Origin: Xanthomonas phaseoli pv. phaseoli
GTDB taxonomy: Bacteria > Pseudomonadota > Gammaproteobacteria > Xanthomonadales > Xanthomonadaceae
Direction: 5' to 3'
Assembly (NCBI GenBank): GCA_022749655.1
Contig: CP094243.1
Span: 5,022,001-5,086,000 of the forward strand
DNA length: 64,000 bases
This document shows, piece by piece, positions 1 to 9,600 of this stretch. Below the pieces are notes generated by a model. It searched no databases and was not told the origin of the DNA. It saw only the letters and a list, made by a program, of their open reading frames with translations. The number at the start of each line of letters is the position of its first letter. The stretch's first letter is position 1. A program made the translations under genes and the position numbers.

Positions 1-93
1 GAAGCGATGTTCGATTACCTCTACGGCGACCCGCCGGCCGAGTTGCTGGCACAGCGCGCCGAGGTGATGGCGCTGGAGTCGCGCCATGGATGA
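1..93 (+). CDS. 2-oxoacid dehydrogenase E1 alpha subunit, C-terminal end (partial)
   Basis: The window opens inside a reading frame that ends in TGA at 91-93. Only about 30 residues are visible (reading EAMFDYLYGDPPAELLAQR and on), and they carry no motif. The assignment rests on position: the next genes are E1 beta and E2 of a 2-oxoacid dehydrogenase, and E1 alpha normally comes first in that operon. Pyruvate or branched-chain substrate cannot be told from this fragment. Confidence 0.6.
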   Translation, partial: EAMFDYLYGDPPAELLAQRAEVMALESRHG

Positions 94-172
94 GCTCACC
101 CATGTGCCCGCCGACACCTCCCAGCACGCCAGTGCCCCTTACAACGCTGCGGCAACGCGCGGAGAGATCGCC

Positions 173-1155
173 ATGAGTTCGCCCATTACCCTGATCGAAG
201 CCATCACCCAGGCCTTGGCCTGGGAGCTGGAACACGACCCCGCGGTACTGGTGCTGGGCGAGGACGTCGGCGTCAACGGCGGCGTGTTTCGCGCCACCGC
301 CGGCCTGCAGCAACGCTTCGGCAGCGACCGCGTGCTGGATACGCCGCTGGACGAAACCACCATTGCCGGCCTGAGCGTCGGGCTGGCTGCGCAAGGCATG
401 AAGCCGGTGGCCGAAGCGCAGTTCGACGGCTTCGTGTATCCCATGGTCGACCATCTGATCTGCCACGCCGCACGCCTGCGCAACCGCACCCGTGGCCGCC
501 TGCATTGCCCGATGGTGCTGCGCGTGCCGTGGGGCGGCGGCATCCGCGCGCCGGAACATCACAGCGAAGCCAACGAAGCCATCTTCACCAACGTGCCGGG
601 CCTGCGCGTGGTGTTGCCGTCCTCGCCGCAGCGCGCCTACGGCCTGCTGCTGGCCGCGATCCGCGACCCGGATCCGGTGATCTACATGGAGCCCAAGCGC
701 ATCTACCGCCAGTACAAGGAAGTGGTGGCCAACGATGGGCAAGCGCTGCCGCTGGATGTGTGCTTCGTGTTGCGCGACGGTACCGATGTGACCCTGGTCA
801 CCTGGGGCGCGCAAGTGAAAGAGGCGCTGGAAGCGGCCGACAAACTCGCCGGCGAAGGCATCAGCGCCGAAGTCATCGACGTGGCCACGTTGCGCCCGCT
901 GACTTCGAGACCATCGCCGAATCGGTGGCCAAGACCGGCCGCTGCGTGATCGTGCAGGAGGCCCCGCGCACCGCCGGTTTCGGTGCGGAAATCGCCGCGC
1001 GCCTGGCCGAACAGTCGATGTACGACCTGGTGGCGCCGGTCGAGCGCGTGACCGGTTACGACACGCATATCCCGCTGTTCCGGCTGGAAATGAAGTTCCT
1101 GCCGAGCGTGGAGCGCATCGTCACCGCGGCACGTCGCGCGGTGGCTGCCGGCTGA
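173..1155 (+). CDS. 2-oxoacid dehydrogenase E1 beta subunit, broken by a 1-nt deletion
   Basis: E1 beta is the thiamine-diphosphate subunit that pairs with E1 alpha to decarboxylate a 2-oxoacid and acylate E2. The ATG at 173 has a good ribosome site (GGAGAG at 161-166) and starts MSSPITLIEAITQALAWE, followed by the family motifs LGEDVG and PLDETTIAG and a PWGGG stretch. An earlier in-frame ATG at 86 overlaps the E1 alpha stop but gives an unconserved extension. The frame breaks near 900: the sequence reads CGCCCGCTGACTTCGAG where CTG-GAC-TTC-GAG is expected. The rest (DFETIAESVAKTGRCVIVQE to VAAG) continues in the next frame to TGA at 1153-1155. With one base restored the protein would be 327 residues, the usual length. 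Either a real mutation or a sequence error. Confidence 0.85.
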
Positions 1156-1156
1156 C

Positions 1157-1540
1157 ATGCGCGCCCGTCTGCTTTGCGACCATCGCGCTGCCTACGCCAA
1201 CCCGGTCCGCTTCCAGGCAGGCCAACAGGTCGGCGTGGGAGTACGCGACGAAGAATGGCCGGCGTTTGCCTGGGTCACCACCGATAGCGGCCGCGCCGGT
1301 TGGGCGCCGCTGGCCTGGTTGCGCCCGTTAGGGGACGGCCGCGCCGAAGCCCTGCGCGATTACGACGCACGCGAACTCGATGCCCAGACCGGCGAGGACG
1401 TGTTGCTGCATCACGAACACGGTGGCTGGTGGTGGTCCGAGCGTGCCGACGGCACGCAGGGCTGGCTGCCGGCCGCCGACCTTGAACTCCTCGACGACAC
1501 CACGCCGCAGCTGCCTGCCGCGCAAGAGAACCTGCCATGA
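1157..1540 (+). CDS. Small SH3-like domain protein in the dehydrogenase operon
   Basis: A 127-residue soluble protein with no signal peptide. It is rich in Trp and short beta-like segments. One half reads GRAGWAPLAWLRP and the other ALRDYDAREL, then WWWSERADGTQGWLPAADLELL; the ALRDYDA...G-W-P pattern is that of SH3 domains. It starts one base after the E1 beta stop, and its own stop overlaps the ATG of E2 (ATGA at 1537-1540), so it is translationally coupled inside the complex. A scaffolding or complex-binding role is a guess from position only. I recognise the fold pattern, not a named gene. Confidence 0.7.
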   Translation: MRARLLCDHRAAYANPVRFQAGQQVGVGVRDEEWPAFAWVTTDSGRAGWAPLAWLRPLGDGRAEALRDYDARELDAQTGEDVLLHHEHGGWWWSERADGTQGWLPAADLELLDDTTPQLPAAQENLP

Positions 1541-3087
1541 GCGACAACAAGAATTTCCACCTTCCCGACCTGGGCGAAGGCCTGCCCGACGCCACCATCG
1601 TTGAATGGTTCGTCAAGGAGGGCGACAGCGTGCGCCTGGACGACCCGCTGGTGTCGATGGAAACCGCCAAGGCGGTGGTCGAAGTGCCCTCGCCGTTTTC
1701 CGGCACGGTGGTCAAGCTCGCCGGCGCCGCCGGCGATGTGATCGTGACCGGCTCGGTGCTGGCGCAGTTCGCGCTCGATGCCTCGCAGCCGCAACGCGCC
1801 GACGGGCAAGACACCGGCCATTCGCACGGACCGGCGCCGACGCACTCACCCACGCCGAGCACCGGCGACAGCGCGGCCGGCCCCACGGCGCGCGTGGTGG
1901 CCTCCGACAACGGCGGCGAGATTGCCGATGCCGGTGAGACGGGCAGCGGCGATCGCGACGATGCCGGCACCGTGGTCGGTGCGATGCAAAGCTCCAATGC
2001 GGTACAGACTGAACAGGCCATCGTTGTCGGCGGCGTGCGCGCCATGCCGGTGGTGCGGGCGCTCGCACGCAAGCTGCGCGTGGACCTGGTACAGGTGCAA
2101 GCCACCGGGCCGGACGGCACGGTGACGATGGCCGATGTGCAGCAGGCCGCAGCGGCCGGGACCGCGCAACTCTCGGCCGCGCGGCCCTCACCCGGCGTGC
2201 AAGGCGCGCCGACCTCTCCCGCAAGCGGGAGAGGTGGCCTGCTCGGTGACAGTGGGAGAGGTGGTCCGCTCGGTGAAGGTGGCAGAGCCGCCGGCATGGC
2301 TGCCGACGGCGGGAATCGACCGGCGACGGCGACCCTTCTCCCGCCTGCGGGAGAAGGTGCCCGCAGGGCGGATGAGGGCAGCTCGGCGCGTTCCACACTC
2401 TCTGCCAGCGGCAAGCCGATGCGCACCCAATCGCCCGGCACCAGCGTCAAGGGCCAGCCCGAGCAACTCAAGGGCGTGCGCCGCAACATGGCACGCGTGA
2501 TGGCCGACGCACACACCAAGGTCGTGCCGACCACGCTCAACGACGACGCCGACCTGCATGCCTGGCAGCCCGGCAACGATGTCACCGTGCGTCTGGTGCG
2601 CGGCATCGTGCGCGCCTGCCAGGCCGTGCCCGCACTCAACGCCTGGTTCGACGGCGACGCCCTCAGCCGTACCCTGCACCACCAGGTCGATATCGGCATT
2701 GCCGTGGATACCGAAGAAGGCTTGTTCGTGCCGGCGCTGCGCAACGCCGACATGCTGGATGCGCACGGCATTCGCGAAGGCGTCAACCGGCTGCGCCAGC
2801 AGGTGGAAAGCCGCAGCATCGCCGCGTCCGAACTGAGCGGCTACACCATCTCACTGTCCAACTTCGGCATGTTCGCCGGTCGCTACGCCACGCCGGTGGT
2901 CGTGCCGCCCTGCGTGGCGATCGTGGCCGCCGGCCGCGCGCGCTACCAGCTCACCCCGGTGATGGGCGGCGTGGAAACGCACAAGGTGATGCCGCTGTCG
3001 CTGACCTTCGATCACCGCGCCGCCACCGGCGGTGAAGCGGCGCGCTTCCTGCGCGCCTTGCTGGACGATCTGGCGTTGGCCAACTGA
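1537..3087 (+). CDS. 2-oxoacid dehydrogenase E2 component (dihydrolipoamide acyltransferase)
   Basis: A 516-residue E2 core protein that carries the acyl group on a lipoyl arm and transfers it to CoA. The N-terminal lipoyl domain (about 1-80) contains METAKA, with Lys45 as the lipoylation site. A peripheral subunit-binding domain lies near 165-205 (MPVVRALARKLRVDL). The catalytic domain fills roughly 300-516 and ends with the His motif DHRAATGG; the Asp found four residues after His in most E2 enzymes is Thr here. The linker before the catalytic domain is long, Gly/Ala-rich and encoded partly by palindromic repeat DNA (2213-2357). One lipoyl domain and the separate E1 alpha and beta genes fit a branched-chain-type or alpha2beta2 pyruvate complex; the substrate is undecided. 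Confidence 0.93.
   Translation: MSDNKNFHLPDLGEGLPDATIVEWFVKEGDSVRLDDPLVSMETAKAVVEVPSPFSGTVVKLAGAAGDVIVTGSVLAQFALDASQPQRADGQDTGHSHGPAPTHSPTPSTGDSAAGPTARVVASDNGGEIADAGETGSGDRDDAGTVVGAMQSSNAVQTEQAIVVGGVRAMPVVRALARKLRVDLVQVQATGPDGTVTMADVQQAAAAGTAQLSAARPSPGVQGAPTSPASGRGGLLGDSGRGGPLGEGGRAAGMAADGGNRPATATLLPPAGEGARRADEGSSARSTLSASGKPMRTQSPGTSVKGQPEQLKGVRRNMARVMADAHTKVVPTTLNDDADLHAWQPGNDVTVRLVRGIVRACQAVPALNAWFDGDALSRTLHHQVDIGIAVDTEEGLFVPALRNADMLDAHGIREGVNRLRQQVESRSIAASELSGYTISLSNFGMFAGRYATPVVVPPCVAIVAAGRARYQLTPVMGGVETHKVMPLSLTFDHRAATGGEAARFLRALLDDLALAN
2213..2234. repeat. Palindromic repeat inside the E2 linker, copy 1
   Basis: CCTCTCCCGC, a two-base AA loop, then GCGGGAGAGG form a perfect 10-bp hairpin in frame within the E2 gene. 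A related sequence (AGTGGGAGAGGTGGTCCG) follows within 30 bases. The motif resembles short dispersed palindromes common between genes in Xanthomonadaceae; here it codes for Ser/Gly-rich linker. Confidence 0.7.
2334..2357. repeat. Palindromic repeat inside the E2 linker, copy 2
   Basis: CCTTCTCCCGC, loop CT, GCGGGAGAAGG form a perfect 11-bp hairpin. It is followed by TGCCCGCAGGGCGGATGAGG, the usual companion of this dispersed repeat type in Xanthomonas. It stays in frame with the lipoyl-E2 gene. Confidence 0.7.
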
Positions 3088-3419
3088 GCAGCTCGCACAC
3101 CCCCTCGCTCACCGCCAGGTGAGCGCAGCCGGCTCTGCTTTTCTGCGGCATCCATGCCGCAAAGGATCCATTGCCGATTGGCGTGCAAGGGCCAGTGGAG
3201 GTGTCGGTGCGCAGGGTTGTGAGCGCTGCGCAGTGGGCGGGCGTCCCATGCAATGCGCTTGCCCAGCGCATGCGAGTCGTCTTCGATCGACGGCGCTGGG
3301 ATACCAGACATGGCTGCTGTCGCCATCGCCTCATCACGGACGTTCGAGGCATTACCCGACAGCAGCCTGGCGTGCGGCACCACCGGCCATTGCGGCACGA
3401 ATGCCTGGATAATGGGCGC
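3088..3419. other. Intergenic region between E2 and the helicase
   Basis: No gene is supported here. The only structure seen is an 8-bp perfect stem (TGCGGCAT / ATGCCGCA, 3144-3161) with a two-base spacer. No T-run follows on either strand, so a terminator is not claimed. The open frame reaching back to 3171 has no conserved content before 3420. Confidence 0.5.
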
Positions 3420-4712
3420 ATGCCCTTTTCCGATCTCTCGCTGTCGCCGCAGCTACAGCCGTTCTTTGCTATCGCGCTGGCCAAGGCCGGCGTGCGCACG
3501 CCCACGCCGATCCAGCAGCAGGCGATTCCGCCGATGCTGGCCGGGCGCGACCTGATTGCGATGGCGCAGACCGGCTCGGGCAAGACCCTGGCCTATGCGC
3601 TGCCATTGCTGCATCAACGCTGCCTGGCACCCGAGACTGCCCCACGCGTGCTGGGTGCGCTGGTATTGGTGCCTACGCGTGAACTCGCCGCGCAGGTGGA
3701 CAACACGCTGCGCCAGCTGGCCGCGCATCTTCCGCGTCGCCTGAAGACGGTGGTGGCCACTGGCGGCAGTTCGATCAATCCGCAGTTGCTGGCCTTGCGT
3801 GGCGGCGCCGACATCGTGGTGGCCACGCCCGGACACTTGCTGGATCTGGTCGAGCACAACGCGCTGCGCCTCTCGCAGGTAAGCACGCTGGTGCTGGACG
3901 AAGCCGATCGCCTGCTCGAGCTGGGCTTTGGCGCCGAGCTCGATCGCATCCTGGCCTTGCTGCCGGCGCAGCGGCAGAGCGTGCTGGTCTCGGCCACCTT
4001 CCCAGCCGCCATCGCGTCGCTGGCCAAGCGTCGGCTGCGCGATCCGTTGCGCATCACCATCGATGCCACGCCCGAACACGCACCGGCGATCGCGCAACGC
4101 GCCATCGCAGTGGATGCCGGCCAGCGCACCCAGCTGCTGCGTCACCTGCTGCTGGAACACGCGTGGCCGCAACTGCTGGTGTTCGTCGCCAGCCGCCACA
4201 GCGCCGACAAGGTGGCAGAGAAACTGAGCAAGACCGGCATCGCCGCCTTGCCGCTGCACGGCGAATTGAGCCAGGGCCGTCGCGAACGCACGCTGCGCGC
4301 CTTCAAACAGGCCGAGGTACAGGTGCTGGTGGCTACCGACCTGGCCGGGCGCGGCATCGACGTCGACGCCCTGCCGGCGGTGCTCAATTACGATCTGCCA
4401 CGCTCCACTGTCGACTACACCCACCGCATCGGCCGCACCGCACGCGCCGGTGCCAGCGGCGTGGCGATCAGCTTTGTCACCGCAGATAGCGCCCAACAGT
4501 GGCGGTTGATCGAAAAACGCCAGGGCCTGCGCGTGCCGACCAGTGTGGTCGAAGGTTTCGAGCCGACCCCGGTCCAGGCGCCTGCCTCCGACCATGCGCC
4601 CGGCACCGCGCTGCGTGCAGCGGATGACAACGGCGGCATCAAGGGCAAGCGGCCGAGCAAGAAGGACAAATTACGCGCCGCGGCGCAGGCGCAGGCTGAC
4701 AAGCCGGGCTGA
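3420..4712 (+). CDS. DEAD-box ATP-dependent RNA helicase (RhlE-like)
   Basis: A 430-residue DEAD-box helicase that unwinds RNA duplexes using ATP. Motifs appear in order: the Q-motif region PTPIQQQAIP (about 28-37), motif I AQTGSGKT (49-56), PTRELAAQV, GG, TPGHLLDL, motif II DEAD in LVLDEADRLLELGF, motif III SAT in VLVSATFPA, then the C-terminal RecA domain with HGELSQGRRE, TDLAGRGIDV and HRIGRTARAG. A basic tail (GKRPSKKDKLRAAAQAQ) may bind RNA. The start at 3420 is chosen because conservation begins at MPFSDLSLSP. The basic tail and size match the RhlE group, but other small DEAD-box proteins cannot be excluded. Confidence 0.93.
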   Translation: MPFSDLSLSPQLQPFFAIALAKAGVRTPTPIQQQAIPPMLAGRDLIAMAQTGSGKTLAYALPLLHQRCLAPETAPRVLGALVLVPTRELAAQVDNTLRQLAAHLPRRLKTVVATGGSSINPQLLALRGGADIVVATPGHLLDLVEHNALRLSQVSTLVLDEADRLLELGFGAELDRILALLPAQRQSVLVSATFPAAIASLAKRRLRDPLRITIDATPEHAPAIAQRAIAVDAGQRTQLLRHLLLEHAWPQLLVFVASRHSADKVAEKLSKTGIAALPLHGELSQGRRERTLRAFKQAEVQVLVATDLAGRGIDVDALPAVLNYDLPRSTVDYTHRIGRTARAGASGVAISFVTADSAQQWRLIEKRQGLRVPTSVVEGFEPTPVQAPASDHAPGTALRAADDNGGIKGKRPSKKDKLRAAAQAQADKPG

Positions 4713-5151
4713 AGTAGCGGACGCACCGTCGCGAGCAGCCGTGGCACCGGCGCGTGATGACGGTGCCCACACCGTCGCACTGCGGCGCGGACTGACCAGC
4801 AACCGCCGGGCCTGGCAGCCGAATGCGCACAACATGCGTGAGGCGCAACCGCCCAACGAAACGCAACGCGCAGGCGCAACGGCAGTCAGTTAGCCACACG
4901 GCCCGCGCAAACCGCTGCGTCCGAGCGGTAAGTGCCCGCTATCGCGCACCAGCAGGTTTGGCCGGTGGTCGCGTCATCGGCGCACCGCTCAGGAACGCTC
5001 GCAACCGCAGGGCACCGCAGGCCTCCTGTAGCCCGCCAGTTGCCATCGGCGATGCCCGGCGCCTCACCCGTCCAATGCGATGCGGTCAGAAATTGCGCCA
5101 GGAACCCCTCGTCCCGCAGCGGTGCACCGCCAACGGGACGAGGGCGAAACC
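4713..5151. other. Intergenic region after the helicase
   Basis: About 440 bases lie between convergent genes. Several short frames exist on both strands, but none has recognisable content or a convincing ribosome site. I see no RNA gene or clear terminator here. Confidence 0.4.
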
Positions 5152-5487
5152 TCAATCCTGCTCGAAATCCAGCTCGCCATCGCCGAGCGCATGATCGCTC
5201 TCTGCGCGTGGCGTGCGCTTGCCCGGCTTGCGCAGGATTTCGACGAAGAACTGCTCGCCACCGTCGGCAACGAGTGCGTTGATCGAGCGGATCAGCTCGG
5301 CCGGCGGCAGCGCCACGGCACTGGCTTCATCCACACCGAAGCGCATGTCGAAGTCCCAGTAGTCCGCGCCGGCCGGCAGCTCCTTGCGGCGCTCGCGGCG
5401 GATGTACTTGCGGATATCGTGCTTGCTGGATTCCAGCAGACGATCGCGGTTCTTGCCTTCGAGGCTGAGCTGGTAGGTCTTGCGCAT
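5152..5487 (-). CDS. Small conserved DUF6172-like protein
   Basis: A 111-residue soluble protein starting MRKTYQLSLEGKNRDRLLES, followed by KHDIRKYIRRERRKELP and DYWDFDMRFG. It is highly charged and ends in an acidic tail (DGELDFEQD). This pattern matches a small conserved proteobacterial family of unknown function (DUF6172 as I recall it). The ATG at 5487 is chosen over upstream in-frame starts because the residues before it look random. No catalytic motif is seen. It stands alone, downstream of and in the same direction as the SDR gene, with about 180 bases between them. Confidence 0.7.
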   Translation of the reverse strand: MRKTYQLSLEGKNRDRLLESSKHDIRKYIRRERRKELPAGADYWDFDMRFGVDEASAVALPPAELIRSINALVADGGEQFFVEILRKPGKRTPRAESDHALGDGELDFEQD

Positions 5488-5665
5488 GGCGACATCGGTG
5501 GTGGGAACTGGCCGCCTATTGTGAGGCCAAGCCGGCATCCTCGGTGAATCCAGCATCGCCTGGCGCCGCAGAATCGCCACATGGCGACATGCGCGCCTGG
5601 ACGATGCAATCACGCGGTACGGCCCAATCCTCGCGTTTTCGGCCGCACCGATGCCCTGACGCATC

Positions 5666-6472
5666 TCATCGCAGCCCGAGCTGCTTGCGCAGGCTGCGGT
5701 CCACCGCGCTGGCGGGCAGGAACCGGCGCAGCTTGCTCAGCAGCGATGCTTGCCCGGCGGGTGTGCGGCGCATGCGCCACCTGCCCAGCGCCGCCTCCAC
5801 CACCGTGGCGGCCACGCCATGCGGTTCCGGCGCGGTGTCGATGCTGTGCGTGACTGCCCGCGCCACCACGCCGCGCTCGCGGTCGTAGTCGGCGATGGCG
5901 GCCTGCACCACCGGCGAATTGCTGCCCAGGCTGGTTTTCGTATACGCAGGCTCTACCAGCGTCACGCGGATGCCGAATTGGCGCAGCTCGTGATCCAGCG
6001 TTTCCGACAGCCCTTCCACCGCATGCTTGGAAGCGGCATACACACCCATGTACGGCGCCGGCAGGAACCCCAGCACCGAGCTGACATTGACGATGCGGCC
6101 CTGGCCGCGTGCGCGCATGTGCGGCAGCACGGCCTGCACGGTGCGCAGGATGCCGAGTACGTTGATGTCGAATAAGGCGGCCGCTTCATCGACGCTGGTT
6201 TCTTCAATGGCACCGACAAGATTGGTGCCTGCGTTGTTGACCAGCACATCGATGCGGCCCGCGCGGGCGATGATGCCATCGACCGCACGCTGCACCGACG
6301 CGGCATCGCGGATATCCATTTCCACCAGCTCCACGGCCGTCAACGGCGTGGCACCGGCCAGGTGACGCACGCTGCCGTAAACGATGCAGCCGGTTCGGGC
6401 GAAGTGTTCTGCGGCGGCACGGCCAATGCCGGACGACACGCCAGTGATCAGCACAACGGTCTGCTGTTGCAT
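5666..6472 (-). CDS. Short-chain dehydrogenase/reductase (SDR)
   Basis: A 268-residue classical SDR, an NAD(P)(H)-dependent oxidoreductase of unknown substrate. The cofactor motif TGVSSGIG lies at about residues 10-17, NNAG near 75-80, and the active-site Ser and YAASK stand in the middle (NVSSVLGFLP, then GVYAASKHAVEG). The start ATG at 6472 has a clear ribosome site (AAGGAACC five bases upstream). The gene is downstream of and in the same direction as the RND operon, separated by about 130 bases, so co-transcription is possible but not shown. Confidence 0.9.
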   Translation of the reverse strand: MQQQTVVLITGVSSGIGRAAAEHFARTGCIVYGSVRHLAGATPLTAVELVEMDIRDAASVQRAVDGIIARAGRIDVLVNNAGTNLVGAIEETSVDEAAALFDINVLGILRTVQAVLPHMRARGQGRIVNVSSVLGFLPAPYMGVYAASKHAVEGLSETLDHELRQFGIRVTLVEPAYTKTSLGSNSPVVQAAIADYDRERGVVARAVTHSIDTAPEPHGVAATVVEAALGRWRMRRTPAGQASLLSKLRRFLPASAVDRSLRKQLGLR

Positions 6473-6604
6473 TGCGGTTCCTTCGATCAAGAGAAAGACA
6501 TCGGCGGTACGCGTGCTGCCTGCAGCGCGTGCGCCTGGAAGGCGGTGGCGATGGAGGGCGACATCGCGCTGCGACGGCAGCGTGGCCACCGTCGCAGAGG
6601 GGCG

Positions 6605-9600
6605 TCATGCACGCTGGGCAATTTCCGGTGCGTTATTCCCACTACCGGGATCGGGCCGGATCTTGAACCAGATCGAATACATCGCCGGCAGGAACACCAG
6701 GGTCAACACGGTGCCGGCCAACGTGCCGCCGATCAGGGTGTAGGCCAGGGTGCCCCAGAACACCGAATGGGTAAGCGGGATGAATGCCAGGATCGCCGCC
6801 AGTGCCGTCAAAATCACCGGACGCGTACGCTGCACGGTGGCTTCCACCAATGCATGGAACGGATCCAATCCTTCGGCTTCGTTGTGATGGATCTGACCGA
6901 TCAGGATCAGCGTGTTGCGCATCAGGATGCCCGACAGCGCAATCAACCCCACCAGCGCATTGATGCCGAACGGCTGCTGGAACAGGATCAAGGTCGGCAC
7001 CACGCCGATCAGGCCGAGCGGGCTGGTGAGAAACACCATCACCATCGCCGAGATCGAACGCACCTGCAGGATGATGATGAGCAACGTGGCCGCCAGCATG
7101 ATCGGGAACAACGGCAGCATCGCGGTGGTGGCCTTGCCGGACTCCTCGATGGAGCCCGCCTCCTTGATCTGATACCCGCTGGGCAATTTGTCGATGATCG
7201 GCTGCAGTTGCTGGGTGATCGCCGCCGAGACATCCGGCGGCTGCAGCTGGTCGTCGACATCGCCGCCCACGGTGATCGTCGGCACCCGATCGCGGCGCCG
7301 CATGACCGGTTCTTCCATGCGCACATCCACCTTGCCCACCTGCGCCAGCGGGACGCGTTGGCCATTGCCGCCGGCCAGGGTGAAGTCGGCGATGCGGGCC
7401 GGATCCAAGCGGGTATCGCCGGCCGAACGCGCCACCACCTGCACGCTGCGGATATCCTCGCGCACCAGCGTGATCGGCACGCCGGTCAGCAGGAACTGCA
7501 ACTGCTGGGCAACCGCGGTCGAGGTCAGCCCCACTGCCTGCAGGCGGTCCTGGTCCAGGCTGAAATGCAGGGTCGGTGTGCGCACGCCCCAGTCGGTATT
7601 GACGGTGCGCAGCATCGGGCTGTCCTGCATCACCTGCATGACCTGCGCCGCGATGCCGCGCAGCACCGTCGGGTCGGGACCGCTCACCCGGTAGGCCACC
7701 GGAAATTTCGAATACGGGCCGAAGGTCAATTGCGTCACGCGCACGCGCGCTTCCGATGCCAGGCCTTGCGCGATCGCTTCACGCAAGCGCAATTTCAGCG
7801 CATCGCGCTCGTGCTGGTCGTCGGTACGCACCACGATCTTGGCGAACGATGGGTCCGGCAGTTCCGGGCCCATCGCCAGGAAGAAGCGCGGCGCACCCTG
7901 ACCGATGTAGGCGGTCACGATCTTCGCTTCCTTCTGCTTGGACAGCCAGGCTTCCACCTTGGCGGCCGCCGCGCTGGTCTGGTTGATCGAGGTGCCGTAC
8001 GGCAGCTGCACTTCGACCAGCACTTCGGGGCGGTCGGAGATCGGGAAGAACTGCTTCTTGACGATGCCCATGCCCACGATGGCCAGCACGAACAGTCCCA
8101 CCACCGAACCGGCCACCAGCCACTTGCGGGCAATCACGCGGCCCAGCGCTTGGCGAAAGCGGTTGTAGCGTGGCGTGTCGTACATCGCCGCGTGGCCGCC
8201 TTCGACCTTTTTCAAGTCGGGCAGCATCTTGACGCCCAGATAGGGCGTGAACACCACCGCCACCACCCACGACACGATCAACGCGATACCCACGATCCAG
8301 AACATGTTGCTGGTGTATTCGCCAGCCGTGGAGGCGGCAAATCCGTTCGGCATGAAGCCCACCGCGGTGACCAGGGTGCCGGACAACATCGGCGCAGCGG
8401 TGTGGCTCCACGCGTACGCCGAGGCGGCAACGCGGCTATAGCCTTCTTCCATCTTCACCACCATCATCTCGATGGCGATGATGGCGTCGTCCACCAGCAA
8501 GCCCAGCGCCAGGATCAGCGAGCCCAACGTGATGCGGTCGAAATTCTTGCCGGTGGCCAGCATCACCACGAACACCGCCGCCAGCGTCAGCGGCACGGCT
8601 GCCGCCACCACGATGCCCACCCGCCAGCCCATGCTGACGAAGCACACCAGCATCACCACCAGCAGCGCGACGAAGAACTTGGTCATGAACTCGCCGACCG
8701 ACGCGTCGATGTTGACCGCCTGGTCGGTGACCTTGCTCAGGCGCATGCCAAGCGGCAGTTCGGCATTGATTGCGCCGACTTCGGCGTCGAGCGATTTACC
8801 CAGATCCAGGCCGTTCCAGCCATCGCGCATGATGATGCCCAGCAACAACGCCGGTTCGCCGCCGCTGCGGATCATGAAGGTGGACGGATCTTCGTAGCCG
8901 CGTTCGACGGTGGCGATATCGGACAATTTCAGCGTGCGGCCCTGCACCACCAACGGGGTGTCGCGGATCTTCTGCAGGCTGTCGAGCGCGCCATCCAGGC
9001 GAATGAACACCTGTGGCCCGCGCGTTTCCACCGACCCGGCGGCATTCAACGCGTTTTGCGCGTTGAGGGCGGCAAACACGTCCTGCGGGCTGACGCCCAG
9101 CGTGGCCAGACGCTCGTGCGAGAACTCGACAAAGATGCGCTCGGGCTGCTCGCCGATGATGTTGACCTTCTTGACGCCCGGCACGTGCAGGATGCGCTGG
9201 CGCAGGGTCTCGGCATCGCGTGCCAGCAAGCGCTGCGGCTCGCCCTTGGCCTTGAGCGCGAACAGCGCGAAGGTGACGTCGGCATATTCGTCGTTGATCA
9301 GCGGCCCGATCACGCCTGCCGGCAGGTTGGCCACTTCATCGCCGGCCTTCTTGCGCGCCTGATAGAACTGCTCCTGCACCTCACCAGGCGGGGTGCTGTC
9401 CATCAAGGTCAGCGTCGTAAATGCAAGACCCGGGCGCGTGTAGGTTTCGGTACGGTCGTACCAGCGCAATTCCTGCATGCGCTTTTCGAGTTTCTCGGCC
9501 ACCTGGTCCTGCATTTCCTGCGGCGTGGCGCCCGGCCAGGCGGTCACGATCGTCATCACCTTGATGGTGAAGGCCGGATCTTCGGCGCGACCGAGCTTGA

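Noticed and set aside
1275..2819. A 514-codon minus-strand frame opposite E2
   Set aside because: Low-complexity Ser/Ala/Pro composition caused by reading a GC-rich gene backwards. E2 is certain.
3144..3161. Hairpin after E2 as a terminator
   Set aside because: A perfect stem, but the two-base spacer is too short for a normal loop and no T-run follows on either strand.
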